Below are positions 1-5,661 of a DNA stretch of 5,661 nt, one piece after another. The notes under the pieces are model-generated. The model worked only from the letters and a program-made list of their open reading frames with translations, was not told where the DNA came from and did no database searches. Position 1 is the stretch's first letter. Every line of letters begins with the position of its first letter. The stretch lies in NCBI GenBank assembly GCA_036244995.1, contig BTTF01000115.1, positions 1 through 5,661 on the forward strand, written 5' to 3'. This stretch comes from BMS3Bbin07 sp036244995. GTDB lineage: Bacteria > Nitrospirota > Thermodesulfovibrionia > Thermodesulfovibrionales > JdFR-85. The position numbers and the translations under genes were made by a program.

Positions 1-1
1 C

Positions 2-121
2 TTTGGCGGCAGATACAGGATTAATCATGAAAAATCCCTGGAATTTTCCTTCTCGGAAGATACAAATACTGCCGGAGCCCCTGATTTTATGGTCGGATTC
101 GGATACAGATATAAGTTTTAA
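2..121 (+). CDS. C-terminal end of an outer-membrane beta-barrel protein (5' part outside window)
   Basis: An open frame enters from the left edge and gives 39 residues before TAA at 119-121. The residues alternate between polar and hydrophobic/aromatic, and the protein ends in GFGYRYKF. A final strand with a C-terminal phenylalanine is the typical BAM recognition signal of outer-membrane beta-barrels. The stretch SEDTNTAGAPDF before the last strand would be a turn or loop, and resembles by memory the ends of DUF3187-type barrels; that family call is tentative. The gene converges on the ubiB-like gene with only 5 bp between the stop codons, so it is probably not functionally tied to it. The start, signal peptide and full length cannot be seen. 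Confidence 0.7.
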   Translation, partial: FGGRYRINHEKSLEFSFSEDTNTAGAPDFMVGFGYRYKF

Positions 122-126
122 CTTCT

Positions 127-1830
127 TCAGAGCCTTCCAGAACGTATAATCGAATAAAGCAGCCATAGCCCGAGCATAAAGGCCATCAGGAATCCGGAAA
201 GACCCAGCAGGGGTATGTCAAAGACCCGGCCACCTCTATCCGAGAGTGTAAGTATGGCAGAGCTCAGGGTAATTGCTGCAATAACAATACTGAAGGCGAG
301 GCGGTTGGTTGAGCGGTCGATATCCCTTATCAGGCGGTCGAGACCCAACGGGGTCATCTTTATATGCAGGTCGTCCTTCAGGGCCTTTCTCATGAGGATT
401 CTCACCTGTTTTGGTGTGGTTGTTGCAAAGTCTGTCAGGTCTTTAATCTGCTTTTCCATCTGTTTGTAGATTTTCTTCGGGTTGTACCTGCTTTTTATAA
501 GACGTGATGCGTAGGGTTCTGCAATGCTTATGAAGTTGAAGTTAGGATCAAGCTCCCTGCCGATACTGTCGAGTATAAGCATGCACTTGTTGAGTAGCAG
601 CAGGTCTGAGGGTATCTTCATGCGGTGTTTTATGGCAACGTGCATGAGGGTATCAAGGTAGTGGGCAATGTTTATCTCGGAGATTGTAAGGTCATAAAGG
701 GGAATGAGGAAGTCAATGATATCAGCCTTGAATTCGCGTTTAAACGCGTCTATATCCACATCTTCCGTGACGAGCCCAAGGGCTATATACTCGTCAATCA
801 GGGAGTCGAAGTCCTTTTTTACAAGGGCGACAAGGGCGGAAGCAATGCTTTCCATCATATCAGGGGAGAGCCATCCGATAATACCGAAATCCACAAGGCC
901 CAGGCGTCCGTCCGGCATAACAAACAGGTTGCCCGGATGGGGATCGGCGTGAAAGAAACCATCCTCAAGAAACATCTTGAAATAGGCCTCCACACCTATT
1001 CTGGCAATCTCGGTCCTGTCAAGGCCGAGACGGGTTATGCCTTCAATATCATCAATCCTTACCCCTTCTATCCGCTCCATTACAAGGAGTCTCTTTGAGA
1101 CGAGGTCAGGGAAAATCGAGGGTATGAATATGTGAGGATGTTTTGAAAAATTCCTGCGGAACCTGGAGGCGTTTTTCCCCTCCTCAGTGAAGTCGAGTTC
1201 CTTTCTGATAGTCTTTGAAAACTCATCGACAATACCCGTGGGATTAAAGAACTCTGTTTCCGGGATGTATTTCACCATCCGGGAACTGATGGCCTTCAGG
1301 ATAATTATGTCTGTTTCTATTATATCGCTGATATCGGGTCTCTGCACCTTTATTACAACAGGGGTTCCATCCTTCAGGGTTGCATAATGGACCTGGGCAA
1401 TAGAGGCAGCAGCAATGGGTATTTCATCAATGCTTTCAAAGAACGCCTCGGGAGGAAGACCTAAATCTTCCTTTATGGTTTCCCGTACGTGGTGGAAGGG
1501 AAAAGGTGGCACTTCGTCCTGCAGTTTCTTGAATTCATCTGCAAAGGGTTTTGTTATGAGGTCAGGCCTTGACGCAAGTACCTGCGCCAGCTTTATAAAT
1601 GACGGGCCAAGTTCTTCAAAGGCGAGTCTCAATCTTGCAGGGATTGAATGAGTGCCTAACTCAGGGGGTGCACCGAGAATCTTCAGCCTCTTCCTGAACG
1701 GTACGACCCTCTGCAGATTCAGCTGTTCTATGAACCGGCCAAACCCGTGCTTGAGGAATACATTGACAATCTGGCGAATCCTGCTGATGTTCCTGTAAGT
1801 TCTTTTTAGCCTGAGGAATTCAAGGAACAT
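127..1830 (-). CDS. ubiB: UbiB/AarF/ABC1 family atypical protein kinase-like ATPase
   Basis: A full-length member (567 aa from ATG) of the UbiB/ADCK/ABC1 family: membrane-bound, protein-kinase-like ATPases needed for ubiquinone synthesis or for lipid and quinone handling in many bacteria and organelles. Family marks appear in order: a KxGQ-like motif in FIKLAQVLASRPDL (K80-Q83, with Ala in place of Gly), the Ala-rich nucleotide loop AAASIAQVH (140-148), VIKVQRP with the ATP-binding lysine K161, the ExD motif in KELDF (E211, D213), the catalytic HADPHPGN (294-301), and metal-binding DFG (314-316). Two hydrophobic helices close to the C-terminus (about 511-529 and 541-562) match the usual membrane anchor. 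The ATG at 1830 is preferred because AGAAAGG lies 6 nt upstream; a TTG one codon earlier (1833) has only 3 nt spacing. It overlaps the stop of the phasin-like gene as TGATG, so translation is probably coupled. No other quinone-pathway gene is visible, so the substrate is unknown. The symbol reflects family rather than proven function. Confidence 0.93.
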   Translation of the reverse strand: MFLEFLRLKRTYRNISRIRQIVNVFLKHGFGRFIEQLNLQRVVPFRKRLKILGAPPELGTHSIPARLRLAFEELGPSFIKLAQVLASRPDLITKPFADEFKKLQDEVPPFPFHHVRETIKEDLGLPPEAFFESIDEIPIAAASIAQVHYATLKDGTPVVIKVQRPDISDIIETDIIILKAISSRMVKYIPETEFFNPTGIVDEFSKTIRKELDFTEEGKNASRFRRNFSKHPHIFIPSIFPDLVSKRLLVMERIEGVRIDDIEGITRLGLDRTEIARIGVEAYFKMFLEDGFFHADPHPGNLFVMPDGRLGLVDFGIIGWLSPDMMESIASALVALVKKDFDSLIDEYIALGLVTEDVDIDAFKREFKADIIDFLIPLYDLTISEINIAHYLDTLMHVAIKHRMKIPSDLLLLNKCMLILDSIGRELDPNFNFISIAEPYASRLIKSRYNPKKIYKQMEKQIKDLTDFATTTPKQVRILMRKALKDDLHIKMTPLGLDRLIRDIDRSTNRLAFSIVIAAITLSSAILTLSDRGGRVFDIPLLGLSGFLMAFMLGLWLLYSIIRSGRL

Positions 1831-2159
1831 CAAGTGCCTTTCTGCTCTGACCCTTCAATGACAGCTTCAAGCTTTTTGACCCGCGTAGAGAGTGCCTTAA
1901 CCTTCTTGTTTAAATCCTCGATATTTTCCTTTGTGGGAAGGTTCATCTTCTCAAGGGTTTTTGCCAGGACGTCGGATATACTCCTTGTCAGTTCGTCAGA
2001 ACCCTTTTCAGCCTTCTCAGACCACTCCTTCACAAGCTTTGCCCCCTGGGTTTCACTCAATTCGCCTTTTTTTACGAGTTCATCAATCGATTCCTTTATC
2101 TTTTCCTGAACTCCAAAACCGGCAAGTAATGCATTCCTGACAACATCAAAGATTGTCAT
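1830..2159 (-). CDS. Phasin-like small coiled-coil protein (COG3937 type)
   Basis: A 109-aa, highly charged, almost wholly helical protein with no cysteine, signal peptide or membrane span. The N-terminal half (FDVVRNALLAGFGVQEKI, about residues 4-21) is an amphipathic helix. The middle is rich in Lys and Glu. The C-terminal part, from NLPTKENIEDLNKKVKAL to about residue 102, has heptad spacing (I, L, V, L, V, L, V) and should form a coiled coil. This layout, with the NLPTKE-IE-LN hinge before the coil, is what I recall for proteins annotated as polyhydroxyalkanoate synthesis regulator phasin (COG3937). No PHA synthase or depolymerase gene is present, so a role at PHA granules is not supported here; binding to a membrane or lipid surface next to the UbiB kinase is equally possible. 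A strong AGGAGG (2165-2170) sits 5 nt before the ATG. Its TGA overlaps the ubiB ATG by one base. Confidence 0.8.
   Translation of the reverse strand: MTIFDVVRNALLAGFGVQEKIKESIDELVKKGELSETQGAKLVKEWSEKAEKGSDELTRSISDVLAKTLEKMNLPTKENIEDLNKKVKALSTRVKKLEAVIEGSEQKGT
1837..1843 (-). promoter_or_regulatory. Ribosome binding site deciding the ubiB start
   Basis: AGAAAGG on the minus strand, inside the end of the phasin-like gene. It is 6 nt from the ATG at 1830 and 3 nt from the TTG at 1833, which favours ATG. Because the site lies within the upstream coding region and start and stop overlap (TGATG), ribosomes ending the phasin-like frame are likely to restart on ubiB. Confidence 0.6.
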
Positions 2160-2252
2160 AAAAACCTCCTTTCCATTACGGCTTGATCGGGTTAATAAGG
2201 TTGTACTTTATGGGGTATGGAGTTAGGTTATCAGTATCCTGATTCCCTGAAT
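2160..2252 (-). other. alaS to phasin-like gene spacer
   Basis: A 93-bp gap between two genes on the same strand. It holds the strong Shine-Dalgarno of the phasin-like gene (AGGAGG, 2165-2170). The only inverted repeat noticed is a 5-bp one, ATCAG-TATC-CTGAT (2230-2243), too short and without a U-run to be a terminator. No convincing -35/-10 pair was found. Read-through from alaS into the phasin-like gene and ubiB is therefore plausible but unproven. Confidence 0.4.
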
Positions 2253-4892
2253 TTACCCCTCGCCCCTCGTGGCCTTTATTATATCGTACACTTTATTGAG
2301 GACAGAATCAAGTTTTTCCACCTCCTTGATTCCACCCTGGGCCATGTCCGGCCTGCCACCCCCCTTGCCGCCTGCAAGGGCGGAAAGCCTTCTTACAATC
2401 TCACCGGCATTATAGTGGCCCTTCAGGTCCTTTGTTATCATGCAGACTATGGCAGCCTGGCCATCAACTGCTGATGAAGCTATAATGATACCGGATTGAA
2501 TGCGGTCTTTTATGTTATCTGCCAGTAGACGGAGCTCCTTTGGGTTAAGGCCATCCTTTCTTGTCTTTATGACCTTTACACCATTCAGTTCCTTCGCCAC
2601 TTTCAGTGCCTCTGCAATTGTATCGCCTGATGTGCCTGTCCTGAGTTTCTGAACCTCCTTCCCGAGTGCTTTCATGTCAGAGAGGAGTTTCTCCGTCTTT
2701 TGCAGGGGTGTTTCTGTCTTCAGCAGCTCTTTTATCGAATCAAGTTCATACGCCTTCTGCCTGAAGTATTCAAGGGCTCCACTTCCGGTTAACGCCTCTA
2801 TTCTCCTGATGCCCGAGGCAACACTTCCTTCCGAGACAATCACGAACAGTCCTATCTCACCAGTTGCCCGGCAGTGTGTGCCGCCGCAGAGCTCCCTGCT
2901 GAAGTCTCCCACTGAGACGACCCGAACGGTTTCGCCATATTTTTCATCAAAGAGGGCAACCGCCCCGGTCTTCATCGCATCTTCAATGGACATGACATCT
3001 GTCCGGACAGGGAGGTTGCCGAGAATTGCTTCGCTTACAATATCTTCAATTCTCCTGATCTCATCTTTTTGCAGGGCATAAAAATGTGTGAAGTCAAACC
3101 TCAGCCTTTCAGGGGTTACCCATGAACCGGCCTGCCTGACATGCTCACCAAGGACTGTCTTTAATGCCTTGTGCAGGAGGTGGGTAGCCGTATGGTTTCT
3201 CATGGTCGCCCTTCTCTTCTCTTCATCAACACTGCAGGTAACCCTTTCTCCCTTTTTGACCTTTCCGCGTTTTATCTCTGCACGATGCACGTGAAGGCCA
3301 TGAACCGGTTTTTTGGTATCAATGACCCATACATGGGCTTCTTCCGTATCCATTATGCCGGTATCGCCCGCCTGCCCCCCGGATTCGGCATAAAATGGCG
3401 TCCTGTCAAGGATTATCTCTCCCTCTTCACCCTCTGTCAATTCCTCCACTGGACGGCCCTCTTTTAACAATGCCCTAATCAAGGCTTCTGTCTTTAAAGT
3501 CTTGTAGCCTGTAAATTCTGTTTCATCTGTCTCCTTGACGATTTCAGTATAGACAGAGGTCATGGCACGATCTTCCGCATTCCATACAGCCCTTGCCCTC
3601 TTGCGCTGCATCTCCATCTCCCGCTGAAAACCCTCTTCATCGATACTGAGCCCTGCGTCCATTGCGATATCCCGTGCAAGGTCAAGGGGAAAACCATATG
3701 TGTCATAGAGTTTGAAGACCTCTTCACCGGGAATAACGGTCTCTCCCGGTTTTTTTATCTTTGCAATAACATCATCAAGTATATTCATCCCCAGCTCAAT
3801 TGTCCTTGTAAAACGTTCTTCTTCAATCCTGAGGAGTTTTTGGGTCCTCTCCCTTTCATCGATGATTTCCGGATAGAGATCGCCCATTGAGTCAATAACA
3901 GGGATGACCATTTTATAAAGACACGCTTCATGCAGGTTCAGGAGTCTTGCATGTCTTGATGCCCTGCGGATTATCCGTCTGAGCACATATCCCCTCCCTT
4001 CGTTTGAAGGTACGATACCTTCAGAGATCAGGAAAGTTGTTGCGCGTACGTGATCGGCTATTACCCGTATGGATGCGTCTGTATCCGGTGAAAATCCGTA
4101 TTTTATGCCTGAAAGAATGGATATCTCCCTGATAACAGGTTCAAAAAGGTCTGTGTCAAAATTGTTCAGTTTACCCTGAAGTACTGCCGTGATGCGTTCA
4201 AGTCCCATTCCCGTATCTATGCTTGGATGCGGCAAGGGTGTAAGGTTCCCCTTTTCGTCCCTGTTGTACTGCATGAATACGAGGTTCCAGAGCTCAAGAA
4301 ACCTGTCACAGTCACACCCGGGGGCACATTCCCTGCTGCCGCAACCCACTGACTCACCCTGGTCGATAAGTATTTCGGAGCAGGGTCCGCAGGGTCCTGT
4401 ATCAGCCATCTGCCAGAAATTGTCTTTTGCGCCAAGTCGGACAATCCTGGAGTGTTCTATGCCGGTTTCATCTTTCCATATCCTCTCTGCCTCGTCATCC
4501 TCTTCATAAACAGTGGCATAGAGCCTATCCTTCGGCAGCTTAAAGCATTCGGTCAGTAGTTCCCAGGCGAGGGATATGGCCTCTTTCTTGAAGTAATCTC
4601 CAAAAGAGAAGTTTCCGAGCATTTCAAAAAAAGTGTGGTGTCTTGCCGTATGTCCAACGTTTTCGAGGTCACTGTGCTTTCCCCCGGCACGCATGCATTT
4701 CTGACAGGAGGCAGCCCTCCTGTAAGGCCTGCTCTCGATCCCGAGGAATACCCCTTTGAACTGGACCATCCCTGCATTGGTAAAGAGCAGGGTAGGGTCA
4801 TCATGTGGAACCAGGGGCGAACTCTTCACAACCTCATGATCTTTTTCCCCGAAAAACCGGAGAAAACTTTCACGTATCTCTCTACTTGTCAT
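2253..4892 (-). CDS. alaS: Alanyl-tRNA synthetase
   Basis: Complete class II alanyl-tRNA synthetase of 879 aa (E. coli has about 876). It charges tRNA-Ala with alanine in the cytoplasm and hydrolyses mischarged Ser/Gly-tRNA-Ala. The catalytic domain spans about 1-260, with RHHTFFEMLGNFSFGDYFK (84-102), MADTGPCGPCSE (162-173) and class II motif 3 GMGLERI (228-234). The tRNA-recognition region follows, including SNEGRGYVLRRIIRRA (296-311). The editing domain has all four zinc ligands: H567 and H571 (HTATH), C669 and H673 (CGGTH). A helical linker (about 711-750) leads to the C-Ala domain with its glycine-rich GGKGGGRPDMAQGG (841-854). A cysteine cluster C184, C189, C193, C195 lies in the catalytic domain; it occurs in many bacterial AlaRS but not in E. 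coli. ATG at 4892 has AAGAAGG (4900-4906) 7 nt upstream. No frameshift or missing key residue is seen. Confidence 0.99.
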   Translation of the reverse strand: MTSREIRESFLRFFGEKDHEVVKSSPLVPHDDPTLLFTNAGMVQFKGVFLGIESRPYRRAASCQKCMRAGGKHSDLENVGHTARHHTFFEMLGNFSFGDYFKKEAISLAWELLTECFKLPKDRLYATVYEEDDEAERIWKDETGIEHSRIVRLGAKDNFWQMADTGPCGPCSEILIDQGESVGCGSRECAPGCDCDRFLELWNLVFMQYNRDEKGNLTPLPHPSIDTGMGLERITAVLQGKLNNFDTDLFEPVIREISILSGIKYGFSPDTDASIRVIADHVRATTFLISEGIVPSNEGRGYVLRRIIRRASRHARLLNLHEACLYKMVIPVIDSMGDLYPEIIDERERTQKLLRIEEERFTRTIELGMNILDDVIAKIKKPGETVIPGEEVFKLYDTYGFPLDLARDIAMDAGLSIDEEGFQREMEMQRKRARAVWNAEDRAMTSVYTEIVKETDETEFTGYKTLKTEALIRALLKEGRPVEELTEGEEGEIILDRTPFYAESGGQAGDTGIMDTEEAHVWVIDTKKPVHGLHVHRAEIKRGKVKKGERVTCSVDEEKRRATMRNHTATHLLHKALKTVLGEHVRQAGSWVTPERLRFDFTHFYALQKDEIRRIEDIVSEAILGNLPVRTDVMSIEDAMKTGAVALFDEKYGETVRVVSVGDFSRELCGGTHCRATGEIGLFVIVSEGSVASGIRRIEALTGSGALEYFRQKAYELDSIKELLKTETPLQKTEKLLSDMKALGKEVQKLRTGTSGDTIAEALKVAKELNGVKVIKTRKDGLNPKELRLLADNIKDRIQSGIIIASSAVDGQAAIVCMITKDLKGHYNAGEIVRRLSALAGGKGGGRPDMAQGGIKEVEKLDSVLNKVYDIIKATRGEG

Positions 4893-4917
4893 AAAAGTAC
4901 CTTCTTATTTCACCGCA

Positions 4918-4984
4918 GAGACCGCAGAGTTCGCAGAGATAAAAAGATGACACAAACATGATTTTTTGCGAACTCTGCGGTCTC
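4918..4984. repeat. Perfect 18-bp inverted repeat upstream of alaS
   Basis: GAGACCGCAGAGTTCGCA at 4918-4935 is exactly complemented at 4967-4984, leaving a 31-nt loop. The stem begins 26 nt from the alaS start codon and 12 nt from its Shine-Dalgarno, so it would lie in the alaS leader if transcription starts upstream of it. No U-run follows the stem on either strand, so it does not look like an ordinary intrinsic terminator. Confidence 0.75.
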
Positions 4985-5000
4985 CTGGCTAAAATGTTTT

Positions 5001-5092
5001 ATCCTGTTAATCCTGTCTAACTATCATTTTCCATTTTTCGTCATTATCCTTCTGAACTTAATACAGATTATCCTTTGCTGCCTACTGCCTGC
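5001..5092. repeat. Short direct repeats inside the intergenic element
   Basis: Three small repeat sets lie side by side. The first is a tandem 9-nt pair, ATCCTGTTA and ATCCTGTCT (5001-5018). The second is two identical ATTATCCTT copies at 5043-5051 and 5067-5075. The third is a tandem 7-nt pair, CTGCCTA and CTGCCTG (5078-5091). They differ in sequence from the CGCAGAG ends but share the ~9-nt unit size in two of three cases, so the element looks assembled from several simple repeat types. Confidence 0.55.
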
Positions 5093-5140
5093 TATTCTGT
5101 AGTTCCTCTGCGGTCTCTGCGGTGAATAGTTACCATTACC

Positions 5141-5476
5141 TCACTTTGTAATTCCCGGCTCCGTACTCACTATCTCTGTGAGTTTGCCGTCGGTAAACCT
5201 TAGAATGGTCTTGAACATCCCACCCCATCTGTCATATTCCCACTGGACCCTATCCTTTCCATCTGCTGTTGGTTTAAGGACTTTTACTATGGTTGGTGCC
5301 CCCCAGGCGTATCTTGCCTGCTGGAGTGTCATACCGGTAACCACTGCGGCCTTTTTGATGTTTTCCTGAATCTGAGGCGGATAATCCTTGATCTCCTCAT
5401 ATGTGTATTTTATCGCCTTGGTGCAGCCGGCGAACAAGACAAAGACCATGAAAGACAGCACTAAAGACCTCTTCAT
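5141..5476 (-). CDS. Small lipoprotein, possibly BamE/SmpA-like
   Basis: A 111-aa predicted lipoprotein. MKR is followed by a short hydrophobic stretch and the lipobox-like LFAGC, with C18 as the acylated residue. Position -3 is Phe instead of the common Leu, which is tolerated but not ideal. T19 after the cysteine gives no inner-membrane retention signal, so an outer-membrane location is expected by the E. coli rule. The mature part has a GMTLQQARYAWGAPTIV helix-turn segment (48-64), then VQWEYDRWGG (77-86) and MFKTILRFTDGKLTEI (87-102), probably two beta-strands. The order (G-M-T-xx-Q-A-xxxx-G-x-P, then W-x-Y and a strand ending in DGKL) resembles the BamE/SmpA/OmlA fold, in which such proteins sit at the barrel-assembly machinery; that is a fold-level inference, not a name. 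AGGAGG (5484-5489) lies 7 nt before the ATG. It precedes alaS on the same strand by 248 bp of repeat-filled DNA, so shared function with alaS is unlikely. Confidence 0.8.
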   Translation of the reverse strand: MKRSLVLSFMVFVLFAGCTKAIKYTYEEIKDYPPQIQENIKKAAVVTGMTLQQARYAWGAPTIVKVLKPTADGKDRVQWEYDRWGGMFKTILRFTDGKLTEIVSTEPGITK

Positions 5477-5525
5477 AACACAACCTCCTGTTCATTATTA
5501 ATCATCCGGATAAAGTCTGATAACA

Positions 5526-5643
5526 CGGTGACGTCTCACGGTTACGAAGCCCGTATCGCAAGGCGTCTGACGGTTACGTGAAAATACGAAGTACGTAACC
5601 GCTGAACGAAACGGGCCTCGTTACCGTAACCGCCTTACGATAC
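5526..5643. repeat. CGGTTACG inverted-repeat array upstream of the lipoprotein gene
   Basis: The octamer CGGTTACG occurs at 5539-5546 and 5571-5578, and its exact complement CGTAACCG at 5594-5601 and 5625-5632. A one-base variant, CGGTGACG, lies at 5526-5533. Longer pairings exist. CGGTTACGT (5571-5579) with ACGTAACCG (5593-5601) is perfect over 9 bp with a 13-nt loop. CGGTTACGAAGCCCGT (5539-5554) with 5611-5626 matches 14 of 16. GTATCGCAAGGCG (5553-5565) with 5631-5643 matches 12 of 13. The first two nest into one long hairpin; the third crosses them and cannot form at the same time. This fills most of the 185 bp beyond the lipoprotein gene; no gene is seen there. Confidence 0.65.
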
Positions 5644-5661
5644 CTCCATCACTCATCACTC

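Larger units (their letters stand above)
4909..5126. repeat. 218-bp composite repeat element with 21-bp inverted ends
   Basis: Nearly the whole gap between the lipoprotein gene and alaS is bounded by a perfect 21-bp inverted repeat. The left end (4909-4929) begins TTCACCGCAGAG and the right end (5106-5126) finishes CTCTGCGGTGAA. The ends are built from a 9-nt unit: CCGCAGAGA, CCGCAGAGT and TCGCAGAGA follow one another at 4913-4939. A further inverted copy lies inside at 4967-4984. The interior carries no reading frame of note. A TA dinucleotide stands just outside each end (4906-4907, counting one extra T on the left, and 5127-5128), which could be a target duplication but may be chance. Such CGCAGAG repeats occur, by recollection, in many intergenic regions of environmental Nitrospirota and Desulfobacterota genomes. 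It is best described as MITE- or REP-like; no transposase is present. Confidence 0.65.

Noticed and set aside
625..1098. 157-codon open frame on the plus strand inside the ubiB gene
   Set aside because: It lies fully antisense to a gene with all family motifs, has no recognisable domain, and is best explained as a shadow of ubiB codon use.
2230..2243. Terminator between alaS and the phasin-like gene
   Set aside because: The stem is only 5 bp and lacks a following U-run.
2674..3081. 135-codon plus-strand open frame within alaS
   Set aside because: Antisense to conserved AlaRS sequence including the editing-domain CGGTH; serine-rich composition typical of a shadow frame.
4635..4961. 108-codon plus-strand open frame running out of alaS into the repeat region
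   Set aside because: Mostly antisense to the highly conserved AlaRS N-terminus, and its tail (HRRDRRVRRDK) is just translated CGCAGAG repeat.
4909..4984. CRISPR array
   Set aside because: Repeat units are 9 nt, adjacent without unique spacers, and inverted copies occur; no cas gene is present.
4990..5025. Possible alaS promoter, TAGACA (minus strand) with CATTTT 17 nt downstream
   Set aside because: The -35 is good but the -10 matches only 3 of 6, and the -35 falls within a short repeat; too weak to list.
4893..5140. T-box or other riboswitch in front of alaS
   Set aside because: No T-box core sequence and no terminator/antiterminator with a U-run on the minus strand; the pairing seen is explained by repeats.
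5490..5523. Possible promoter for the lipoprotein gene, TTATCA and AATAAT 18 nt apart on the minus strand
   Set aside because: Transcription would begin at about 5487, inside the AGGAGG ribosome binding site, so it would not give a usable message.

Overview
The window looks like a chromosomal stretch from a Gram-negative, double-membraned bacterium. The signs are the C-terminus of an outer-membrane beta-barrel, a small lipoprotein, and a UbiB-type kinase next to a phasin-like protein. The AlaRS has a cysteine-rich insert in the catalytic domain, and the gaps carry 9-nt CGCAGAG-type repeats. By recollection these fit Nitrospirota or the former Deltaproteobacteria; this assignment is an inference, not proven here.

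Layout, left to right. Positions 1-121 hold the last 39 codons of a plus-strand beta-barrel protein. It ends 5 bp from the 3' end of a minus-strand gene series that fills most of the window. Read in the direction of transcription (right to left), the series is: a small lipoprotein (5476-5141), alaS for alanyl-tRNA synthetase (4892-2253), a COG3937-type phasin-like coiled-coil protein (2159-1830), and a UbiB/AarF (ABC1) atypical kinase (1830-127). The last two genes overlap by one base (TGATG) and are almost surely translated together. alaS and the phasin-like gene are 93 bp apart with no obvious terminator between them, so all three may be one transcript.

The coding part is conventional: housekeeping tRNA charging plus a membrane-lipid or quinone-related kinase with its small helical neighbour. 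The unusual DNA is in the two gaps around the lipoprotein gene. The alaS-lipoprotein gap (4893-5140) is almost filled by a roughly 218-bp element. It has perfect 21-bp inverted ends built from a 9-nt unit (CCGCAGAGA), a third inverted copy inside, and other short direct repeats. The region upstream of the lipoprotein gene (5526-5643) holds a different array, made from the octamer CGGTTACG and its complement in a + + - - arrangement. Both look like MITE- or REP-like intergenic repeats. The first one sits directly in front of alaS, where it could form alternative hairpins in the leader.

I found no phage, CRISPR, toxin-antitoxin or defence system, tRNA or rRNA. The remaining open frames are antisense shadows of the genes listed.
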